DNA of 50,691 bases from Planctomycetota bacterium. Its GTDB lineage: Bacteria; Planctomycetota; UBA8108; JACQVS01. Positions 44,311 to 50,691 of the stretch are shown one piece after another. The notes beneath the pieces are model-generated. The model searched no databases. It saw only the letters and a list, made by a program, of their open reading frames with translations, and was not told the origin of the DNA. Where the stretch lies: the NCBI GenBank assembly GCA_028280485.1, contig JANQLS010000170.1:1-50691 (forward strand). Direction: 5' to 3'. The position numbers and the translations under genes were made by a program. Numbering within the stretch: position 1 is the stretch's first letter; every line of letters begins with the position of its first letter.

Positions 44311-44865
44311 TTAATAGGACCCCCTTCTCGATCGAGGATCCCGATAGCCACCCCGACGACGGTCACTTCTGTCCCTCATTCGCGGATCACCACGATCTCT
44401 CGTTCGAGGATCGTTGGGATCCGTATCGTCATCTGTCGACGTCAGAGGGGTGAAGGGCATGTCGTACTTCATCGTCTTCAACTGGTAGATTTGTTCTCCC
44501 GTAGGTACCCAGTTGATCGTCACGGTCAGTTCATAGAGGCCCTCTTGAGAAGAAGACTCAGTAATACTTTCGGTAGCTTCGTATTTATCAAATGGAACTT
44601 CAAACTCAGTCGTCGTTTCTCCTTCGAAGACAAAGGAATCGGCTCGTATCAATTCCATTTGCCCGGCGGCTAACATCACGGCATGCGTGATGCGTTCAGA
44701 GTCTTTGGACCCTTTAAGGGACAGGTTGAGGGCCTTAACAATCCCGGCCATCGCAAAACCGAGAATCATGACGGCCATCAACACTTCGATGAGAGAGAAG
44801 CCCGTTTTTCTACCCCCATAACTCGTGAGAGGAAAGAAATCTATTTTTGAAGAAGACGCCATCAT
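44311..44865 (-). CDS. gspI: T2SS minor pseudopilin GspI
   Basis: 184 residues. Prepilin site Gly22-Phe23 followed by SLIEVLMAVMILGFAMAGIV and the AAGQMELIR segment typical of GspI. The last 35 residues are an Arg/Asp/Gly/Pro-rich low-complexity tail (DPRTRDRGDPRMRDRSD), not usual for the family and probably disordered. The start overlaps gspH as ATGATG. Confidence 0.9.
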   Translation of the reverse strand: MMASSSKIDFFPLTSYGGRKTGFSLIEVLMAVMILGFAMAGIVKALNLSLKGSKDSERITHAVMLAAGQMELIRADSFVFEGETTTEFEVPFDKYEATESITESSSQEGLYELTVTINWVPTGEQIYQLKTMKYDMPFTPLTSTDDDTDPNDPRTRDRGDPRMRDRSDRRRGGYRDPRSRRGSY

Positions 44866-45503
44866 TTTCGCCTCCTTCTTTTTCGACGTTCATTTTCTTG
44901 GCGAAGCTCGTTTTCCGCTTCCAAACGGCCATCGAAAGGCAAAAGTTGAACTCGAGAAGTCAGTGAGTTGACTACGAGCTTCCAACCGAAATCCATTTCA
45001 TCCTGAATCCACAGCTCAGAGGGATCCGTGGTTCCATCGGCATAAAAAAGAAGCTGATCGGGATGACCTCGCTCTCTTTGAAAATCCAATCGTTTCTTGT
45101 GACGGTAATTCCGATCACGTTGAGGATGGATTTTAATCTCGATGCCTTCTGGGAACTCACGCATCGAACCAGGAAGTTTTTCTAAGGGTTGAAACTTTCC
45201 GAGTTCATCTCGAGCTTCAAGAAAAAACCGTTTCTTCTTTTGATCGATGAACAATCGCACTTCGGTTTGAGTCGACACGGCTTGGCTATTCGCCAAACGC
45301 AGCATCGAAGCGAGTTGCTCCGTTTCAGCTCGCAGTCGGGCTTCCGCGCGCGAACCTTTAAACTCTGGAAGTACCATGACGGCAAAGATCGACAGAATCA
45401 CAATAACGACAAGCAACTCAATCAAGGTAAAACCCTGTTGAGTTTGAGCGTGAATTCGTGAAGAATTCGATCTAAGGCTGAGAGGGGCTGAAGTAGAGTT
45501 CAA
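44862..45503 (-). CDS. gspH: T2SS minor pseudopilin GspH
   Basis: 213 residues. Prepilin site Gly24-Phe25 followed by TLIELLVVIVILSIFAVMVLP and RAETEQLASMLRLANSQAV, the GspH signature. The end is strongly basic (ERRKRRRRK). GspH joins the major GspG filament to the tip. Confidence 0.9.
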   Translation of the reverse strand: MNSTSAPLSLRSNSSRIHAQTQQGFTLIELLVVIVILSIFAVMVLPEFKGSRAEARLRAETEQLASMLRLANSQAVSTQTEVRLFIDQKKKRFFLEARDELGKFQPLEKLPGSMREFPEGIEIKIHPQRDRNYRHKKRLDFQRERGHPDQLLFYADGTTDPSELWIQDEMDFGWKLVVNSLTSRVQLLPFDGRLEAENELRQENERRKRRRRK

Positions 45504-45528
45504 AAGTTTAGGAATCTCTGGTTAAGAA

Positions 45529-45990
45529 TCATTCAGTGGTCCAATTGGTGATGTCTTTATTGGGCCCTTCGCCTCCATCTTCGCCATCAGCACCACGAGA
45601 CCAAAGATCGTAAGACTTATTGCCGTGTAAACCAGGACTACGGTACTGGTAAGGTTGCCCCCAAGGGTCGTCGATTAGTTTATTGATATACCCTCGCCAT
45701 TTACCTTCCCCGTCTTGAGGCTGCTCCACAAGAGCTTTCAATCCCTCTTGGGTGGTGGGATAACGATCCATATGATAATAAAATCGCTCTAAGGCATTTT
45801 CGAGATCACCTATTGTGCTAGTAGCTTTCGCCACCTTAGCGTCATTAGTCAATCCCTTGAACTGAGGGATAATCGAAACAGCCAAAATACCGAGCACGAT
45901 GACGACCACCATAATTTCGATCAATGTGAAACCGTGCTCACGTTTTAAAGTGCGACCGAAAGGGTGTCTGGAATCACGAACTTGAAACAT
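45529..45990 (-). CDS. gspG: T2SS major pseudopilin GspG
   Basis: 153 residues. Prepilin site Gly20-Phe21 followed by TLIEIMVVVIVLGILA (Glu at +5). DRYPTTQEGLKALV and DPWGQPYQYRSPG are the GspG signatures, and the calcium-loop region is WSRGADGEDGGEG. It polymerises into the pseudopilus piston. Length is normal. Confidence 0.96.
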   Translation of the reverse strand: MFQVRDSRHPFGRTLKREHGFTLIEIMVVVIVLGILAVSIIPQFKGLTNDAKVAKATSTIGDLENALERFYYHMDRYPTTQEGLKALVEQPQDGEGKWRGYINKLIDDPWGQPYQYRSPGLHGNKSYDLWSRGADGEDGGEGPNKDITNWTTE

Positions 45991-46012
45991 TGTTTCCTCT
46001 CTGAAAAAACGA

Positions 46013-47314
46013 TTAACCTACCAATTGACTCATTTTGAAAATCGGCAAGAGAAGTGCGATGACGATAAAACCCACCAAGGCTCCGACGACGAGAATCAAA
46101 ACCGGAGCCAAGAGGGAGATCAAAGTGTTAGTTCTTCTACGTAAGTGTCTCTCTTGAATATCCGCCACTCTCAGTAACATAGAATCTAACTGCCCCGTCT
46201 CTTCCCCGACACTGATCATCTGAACCATGGTCGGGGGAAACAGTTCTAGACGTTTTAAGGGATTCGCGAGGGAATCCCCGCCACGAGTATCCTCTGTTAC
46301 TGTTGCAATTCCTTCGGCGACCTTTGAATTTCCAACCGTTCCTCGAACGATTTCTAAAGCAGGGAGCAGTGAAACTCCACTTCGAGTGAGGGTTCCGAGG
46401 GTTCGAGTAAACCTTCCTAATGCCGAAGCCGAAAACACGGGACCGAGAAGAGGCAAGCGCAACTTCCAAGCATCCCAAAGAATGCTTCCAGTCGGGCTTT
46501 TGATGAAGGTTCGAAAGCCAAAAATGACGGCGAGAGTGACGACCGAGATCGAGATCCATTGAGTTTGAAGAAAGTTACTGAATTGCATAAGAAGTTTGGT
46601 TGGAAGAGGAAGCACATCTTCCATTCCCACAAACATCTCAAAGATTTGTGGGAGAACGACGGTCATCAAAACGATGGTCGTGATCACCCCCATTCCCAGT
46701 ACAAATGCTGGGTAGGCGACCGCTCCCATCACTTCACTGCGAATTTCATCTTCACCTTCCATCAGGTCAGCGAGGTCACTCAAAACTTGAGCTAACTGCC
46801 CGGACTCTTCACCCACTCTCACCATCGAGGTATAGAGGGTGGGGAACTGACGTGGATGCCTCGATAAGGCTTCAGAATAAGTTTCCCCTCGGCGAACTCC
46901 CGAAAGGAGATCATGGATCAAGAAACTCAAGGCTTCATTTTCTTCTTGGTCACCCAAGCCTTCTAAGGCTTGCGGGATGGGGATAGAAGCCGAGAGAAGA
47001 GTCGCAAGTTCTCGGGTGAAGGCCGTGACTTCTTTACGCTTGATCCTTCCCTTGGATCGAACATCACTGGCCTGAGTTCCTTCAGAACTCTTCTTTTGGA
47101 TTTTTTCCTTGGGTGCTTCTTTAGTAGCTGCTTCCTTGGGTTTTGGTGCTTCCTTTGCGATTTCTTTCGATGGTTCATCACAAGGATTCAACGACAGAGG
47201 AAAGTATCCCGATCGTTCCAGCTCCTTGAGGGCGAGACGACGATCCTGAGCTTCGACGACCCCTTGAACCGTCTTGCCGAGTGCATCCTTGGCGTCGTAC
47301 TTAAAGGCAACCAT
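46013..47314 (-). CDS. gspF: T2SS platform protein GspF
   Basis: 433 residues with two T2SSF domains (about 100-215 and 300-420) and hydrophobic helices. GEESGQLAQ and GEETGQLDS are the paired motifs. A Lys/Glu/Pro/Ala-rich linker (about 48-90) separates the N-terminal YDAKDALGKTVQGVVEA segment from the first domain. It is a paralogue of PilC at 10.3-11.6 kb. The start overlaps the gspE stop by 1 nt (TGATG). Confidence 0.94.
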   Translation of the reverse strand: MVAFKYDAKDALGKTVQGVVEAQDRRLALKELERSGYFPLSLNPCDEPSKEIAKEAPKPKEAATKEAPKEKIQKKSSEGTQASDVRSKGRIKRKEVTAFTRELATLLSASIPIPQALEGLGDQEENEALSFLIHDLLSGVRRGETYSEALSRHPRQFPTLYTSMVRVGEESGQLAQVLSDLADLMEGEDEIRSEVMGAVAYPAFVLGMGVITTIVLMTVVLPQIFEMFVGMEDVLPLPTKLLMQFSNFLQTQWISISVVTLAVIFGFRTFIKSPTGSILWDAWKLRLPLLGPVFSASALGRFTRTLGTLTRSGVSLLPALEIVRGTVGNSKVAEGIATVTEDTRGGDSLANPLKRLELFPPTMVQMISVGEETGQLDSMLLRVADIQERHLRRRTNTLISLLAPVLILVVGALVGFIVIALLLPIFKMSQLVG

Positions 47315-49005
47315 CAGCTCATTTCCTCCCCGGAGCTACTCATCGCCACGCGAAGCACTTCAGGAATAGAAGTGGTTCCTTGAGTCGCTTTTCTCAAGCC
47401 ATCTTCACGGATGGAAAGCATCTGAGAAATCGCAACTCTCTTGATCTCTGTGCTGGAAGCTCGTTGAAGGATGAGTTCTCTCAATTCGGGAGTCATCTCC
47501 AGTAATTCAAATAAACCCGTTCGGCCGTGGTAACCGGTATCTCTACAGTTGTCGCAGCCAGCCCCTTGATAGAAGGGGCCTTGTAGATCGGAAGCATTGA
47601 GAGCGTCTAACTCTCGGAGGATCTCTCCTTCGATGGGAACTTCTTGTTTACAAGATGAACAAATTCGACGTACCAAACGTTGGGCGAGCACGGCTTCGAG
47701 TGAAGAAGAAATCAAGAAGGCTTCCACTCCCATGTCGATCAATCGAGTGATCGCACCCGCAGAATCATTCGTATGCAAGGTAGAGAAGACCAAGTGACCC
47801 GTCAAAGCCGATCGAATCGCAATTTCAGCGGTCTCGGCATCTCGAATTTCCCCGACCATAATGACATCGGGATCTTGACGGAGAATGGCTCTAAGACCGG
47901 TGGCAAAGGTAAATCCACGACTCGGCTTCACCGGTATTTGACCTACACCGGGGAGTTCGTATTCAACGGGATCTTCGATCGTTAAAATTTTTCGTTCGGG
48001 AGAGTAGATACTTCGGATCGCCGAATAGAGAGTTGTCGTTTTTCCACTTCCGGTAGGCCCAGTAGAAAGGAAAATCCCGTGCGGCTTCCTCAGTAAGTTG
48101 GCGAGGGTATCCACACGGCGAGAATCGAGACCGAGCTCTTCTAAATTTTGAAGTTCAGCATCCTTTTCCAGAAGCCTCATCACGATGCTTTCCCCGAAAA
48201 TGGTGGGCATCGAACCGACCCTCACATCCACTCGACGGTTATCGTGACGGATTTGGAAGTGGCCGTCTTGAGGAAGAAAGCGTTCAGCGATATTCATCTC
48301 CGCCATGATCTTAATTCTTGAGATCAAGGCCGCATGGAGATGGCGAGGTGGAGGGGGAACTTCTTGAAGGTGACCGTCGATGCGATAGCGAAGCTCAATC
48401 TTTCCTTCGAATGGAACTAAGTGAATATCACTTGCTCTCTCTTTCAGAGCCGCTGAGATGATGGCATTGACGAGATTGACCACGGTGGGCTCACTCGCCA
48501 TGACCTCGATATCGTGAAGAGTATCACGTTGGGCTTCACCTTCGGCCCCACCTTCGATATCTTCGACCAAACGTTCGACCGTTAAGTCATAGCATTCCGC
48601 GATGCGTTCTTTCAGTTTTTTTTCTGAGGTGAGGACCTCTTCGACTTCGAGGCCACTCAACAATCGGATGTCTTCTAAGATCGAAGAATTCCCGGGATTG
48701 GAAGTCGCAACGAGCAATCTCCCCTCTTGGCTATTCAGGGGAAGGATTTGGTTTTCTCGCACAAACTCGGGAGGCAAGAGATCACGAACTCGGGGAGAGA
48801 CTTCCGTTTGTTTGAGATCGACACGGTCGATGTTAAATTGCTCGCTCAAGGCCTTCAAGAGGGCCTCCTCAGTGATGTAACCAAGATTCAGCAAGCACGT
48901 ACCTAAGCGCTCGCCGGTAGAAAGTTGCGTGCGCAAACCTTCTTCGAGCTGAACGGCATCGACGACACCCGAGGTCGAAAAAATTTCCCCGATTCGCTTT
49001 TTCAT
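47314..49005 (-). CDS. gspE: T2SS ATPase GspE
   Basis: 563 residues. An MshEN-type N-terminal domain (1-150) is followed by the catalytic core: Walker A STGPTGSGKTT, Asp box, Walker B DVIMVGEIRDAETAE, His box GHLVFSTLHTND and the zinc element CSSC/CDNC. It drives pseudopilus assembly through GspL and GspF. It is the first gene of the gsp operon; GGGGG lies about 8 nt before ATG. The related PilB at 11.8-13.5 kb is in the pilus cluster. Confidence 0.94.
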   Translation of the reverse strand: MKKRIGEIFSTSGVVDAVQLEEGLRTQLSTGERLGTCLLNLGYITEEALLKALSEQFNIDRVDLKQTEVSPRVRDLLPPEFVRENQILPLNSQEGRLLVATSNPGNSSILEDIRLLSGLEVEEVLTSEKKLKERIAECYDLTVERLVEDIEGGAEGEAQRDTLHDIEVMASEPTVVNLVNAIISAALKERASDIHLVPFEGKIELRYRIDGHLQEVPPPPRHLHAALISRIKIMAEMNIAERFLPQDGHFQIRHDNRRVDVRVGSMPTIFGESIVMRLLEKDAELQNLEELGLDSRRVDTLANLLRKPHGIFLSTGPTGSGKTTTLYSAIRSIYSPERKILTIEDPVEYELPGVGQIPVKPSRGFTFATGLRAILRQDPDVIMVGEIRDAETAEIAIRSALTGHLVFSTLHTNDSAGAITRLIDMGVEAFLISSSLEAVLAQRLVRRICSSCKQEVPIEGEILRELDALNASDLQGPFYQGAGCDNCRDTGYHGRTGLFELLEMTPELRELILQRASSTEIKRVAISQMLSIREDGLRKATQGTTSIPEVLRVAMSSSGEEMS

Positions 49006-49099
49006 AAGTTGCCCCCAAGTGGCAATGTTGAAACGGATCGAGTGAGAGACTGAAACCGATGTATGGATCTAGATAAAAAATCTTCACGGCCCGGTTTAA

Positions 49100-49126
49100 T
49101 GATTTTTGTGCTGCACACGAAAATCA
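49100..49126. promoter_or_regulatory. Inverted repeat upstream of the gsp operon
   Basis: TGATTTTTGTG and CACGAAAATCA are complementary at 10 of 11 positions around a 5-nt spacer (CTGCA). It lies 95 nt before the gspE start and looks like a dimeric regulator site. The regulator is unknown. Confidence 0.5.
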
Positions 49127-49945
49127 CTAGCGAATGTGACTCACACTCAAAATATAAATTGAATTAAGAGGAAATTGAGCTGCCTCTCGATTCAAAACGC
49201 TGAGTTCTTGCTTCAATCCTCAGTTGGCTCAACAAAAACTATCAGTCCCACGTCCTGCCGCCCACTTTCCGACCCATCGGGTAGGTTCACAACTGCAACG
49301 CAAAGGTGTTGCCAATACGTTGAGAAAGCCGAGTTCCTAAGCTCTTCTTCTGATGTATCACGAATCATCCCGATTCGTTCATGAAGATGAGAAGGCCGCC
49401 TCTATCCCGGTAAAAGACGGTTAAAACCCATAATTTCTCCAGTATTTCCTATTCTTTAAATGATAAAGCCAAATCTGTGAAAAATTGGCCTGATTCGTGT
49501 ATCTATGGCTCCATAGACGTCAATTTTCCTGCTTAGTTTCAGATAAATTCGTCACAGTATTGTAACGTTTTGAAATTCCTCTCTTTGACATCCAGCTGAC
49601 AGGCTTGAGAGGAAGGCTCTTCACATTTTTTTAACCGAATCGACTGAGCTGATGCTTCAGAGTCCAATACGGATCCAACCGGAGTCGTAAGCTCAATGAA
49701 GCCCGTACTATAGACGTCGCTCCGCGGTCGATGGGTTAAACTTTCTGCTCGCTCTTTTCTTCTTTTAGACGAATGGAAAGCACGTATTCTTAGTACTCTT
49801 TGCGGAATATAGAAAGAATTCAGGTCAGAACTGCTTATGTTTTATGAACATACACTTTGAGTGTCAGAATCCTGCAAGAGTTGTCCCCCCTGCAAGGCTG
49901 AGATTAGGTTGAGGAACTATCTTCAAATTGATAAGCGATTCTTTT

Positions 49946-50083
49946 ATCCCTCGCTAAAGCTTCGGGCTTGAGGGGCGTAATTCGCATTCCGAGCTGAAAT
50001 GAAGGTATGAGATTTCACCCTCTCCATTCATAAGTCATAATTGAAATCACCAACCCACCAAGCCCGAAGCTTTAGCGAGGGAT
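49946..50083. repeat. Perfect 25-bp inverted repeats enclosing 88 bp
   Basis: ATCCCTCGCTAAAGCTTCGG... (49946-49970) is repeated exactly in reverse complement at 50059-50083. The enclosed 88 bp has no gene. Size and layout resemble the pair at 25681-25815; both look like a small non-coding mobile or REP-type unit. Confidence 0.9.
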
Positions 50084-50148
50084 CACCGGCAAAGAAAGAA
50101 GATCCCCTGGAAAGGACATTCCCAACCAACCGTCCTGAGAATCAAAAA

Positions 50149-50589
50149 ATGAAAACCTCAAATCAATCTTTCATCCATAGTCTCGTCTTTAGCCTAGCCT
50201 TCCTCACCTGGAGCTGCCAATCCTCCCCACAAAAACCAAGGATCCATCAGGGTGATGATCTAAGCGTTATGGCCCTTCAAAAGAAATTGAAACCACTGGG
50301 CATCCGAATCCTCACGGAGCGAGAAGCCCGAATACCTAAGGAAGAACGAGGTAAGTACCTCCCCTTAAGAGCCATTCCCGGTCACAAACCGATGTCTTTA
50401 GAGCCCTGCCAGTCGGGCTACCTACTCACCTCAATTCAAGGAGTGGAGAAATCAGATATCGAAACCTTTATCCGGGTATTGACCGCTTGGCGTTCCGGGG
50501 AGCAACTCACTTTAAAGGTAAGACGAAATCCTCACCTTCAAATCGCGTCGGAATGGTGGGAAAGAGAATTGGTTTTGAAGTTGCCTTAA
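50149..50589 (+). CDS. Small lipoprotein with a PDZ-like domain
   Basis: 146 residues. ATG 50149 gives a lipoprotein signal with lipobox LTWSC (about residue 23); an in-frame start at 50041 would begin inside a repeat and is rejected. The C-terminal part resembles a PDZ domain: GYLLTSIQGVEKSDIETFIRVLTAW followed by GEQLTLKVRR. It is probably tethered to a membrane facing the periplasm. No operon partner is seen in the window. Function unknown; the four-PDZ protein at 22.7-24.3 kb is a possible functional relative. Confidence 0.65.
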   Translation: MKTSNQSFIHSLVFSLAFLTWSCQSSPQKPRIHQGDDLSVMALQKKLKPLGIRILTEREARIPKEERGKYLPLRAIPGHKPMSLEPCQSGYLLTSIQGVEKSDIETFIRVLTAWRSGEQLTLKVRRNPHLQIASEWWERELVLKLP

Positions 50590-50639
50590 GACCTTAAGAA
50601 ATAGTCTTCAAAGAAGCGATCGAAGAAAACATCAATTAA

Positions 50640-50691
50640 CTAGCCCGAAGCGCTAGCGAGGGGAGCTCCCCTCGCTAGCGCTTCGGGCTAG
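50640..50691. repeat. 52-nt perfect palindrome
   Basis: CTAGCCCGAAGCGCTAGCGAGGGG, AGCT, and the exact reverse complement of the first part. It is two head-to-head copies of the dispersed core. It reaches the window end and may continue. It lies 50 nt after the lipoprotein gene, so it could also act as a transcript-end hairpin, although it lacks a T run in view. Confidence 0.9.

Larger units (their letters stand above)
49006..50148. other. Long divergent intergenic region
   Basis: It holds the inverted repeat upstream of gspE (49100-49126), the paired repeat element (49946-50083) and otherwise AT-rich sequence. Short frames are present but none has a ribosome site or a recognisable product. 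Confidence 0.5.

Noticed and set aside
50041..50148. N-terminal extension of the final lipoprotein gene
   Set aside because: It would begin inside the inverted repeat and hide the lipoprotein signal that starts at 50149.

Overview
The window reads as chromosomal DNA of a Gram-negative bacterium of the Planctomycetota or a close PVC relative, with mid-range GC (roughly 47-50 % by eye). Three things suggest this: a Planctomycete-type cytochrome/DUF1549/DUF1553 gene translationally coupled to a Tat-exported DUF1501 gene; a small secreted dockerin-like protein with the proline/cysteine tail typical of deep-branching Planctomycetota; and many short hairpin-forming intergenic repeats. Verrucomicrobiota or Lentisphaerota cannot be excluded from the sequence alone.

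Layout. (1) 1-2.8 kb: lexA, an unknown protein with a C-terminal membrane anchor, and an upstream promoter carrying two perfect GAAC-N4-GTTC LexA boxes. An array of covarying double hairpins lies between the two genes. (2) 2.8-7.1 kb: a sodium/solute symporter and a convergent GT39/ArnT-like membrane glycosyltransferase. (3) 7.1-17.5 kb, minus strand: a type IV pilus/twitching module (pilT, pilB, pilC, pilS-like kinase, pilR-like sigma-54 regulator), with an OmpA-like lipoprotein and a prepilin peptidase further upstream. (4) 17.9-24.3 kb: the PSCyt1/DUF1501 pair, shikimate kinase and a secreted four-PDZ protein. (5) 24.3-28.2 kb: tRNA-Leu(GAG), a repeat-rich gene desert, the mini-dockerin protein and a zinc-ribbon/DUF4145 protein. 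(6) 28.3-33.9 kb: a 1719-residue TPR protein with an embedded C39-type peptidase domain, then a lower-GC macro-domain gene. (7) 34-49 kb, minus strand: one long type II secretion operon, gspE-F-G-H-I-J-K-L-M-C-D, followed by a DUF2007 gene and an Omp85-like barrel. (8) A PDZ lipoprotein and a 52-nt perfect palindrome at the right edge.

How the parts fit. The single prepilin peptidase probably processes both type IV pilins (not encoded here) and the five T2SS pseudopilins. PilS/PilR sits at the end of the pilus operon. The T2SS secretin has an unusually long periplasmic part: N0 plus about six N1-like repeats, against three N1-like domains in the usual GspD. The lexA region looks like an SOS operon whose operators lie upstream of the partner gene and not at lexA itself. 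The best candidates for something undescribed are this SOS-linked membrane-anchored protein, the giant TPR-C39 protein, the extended secretin, and the hairpin repeat families, two of which overlap or abut a stop codon.
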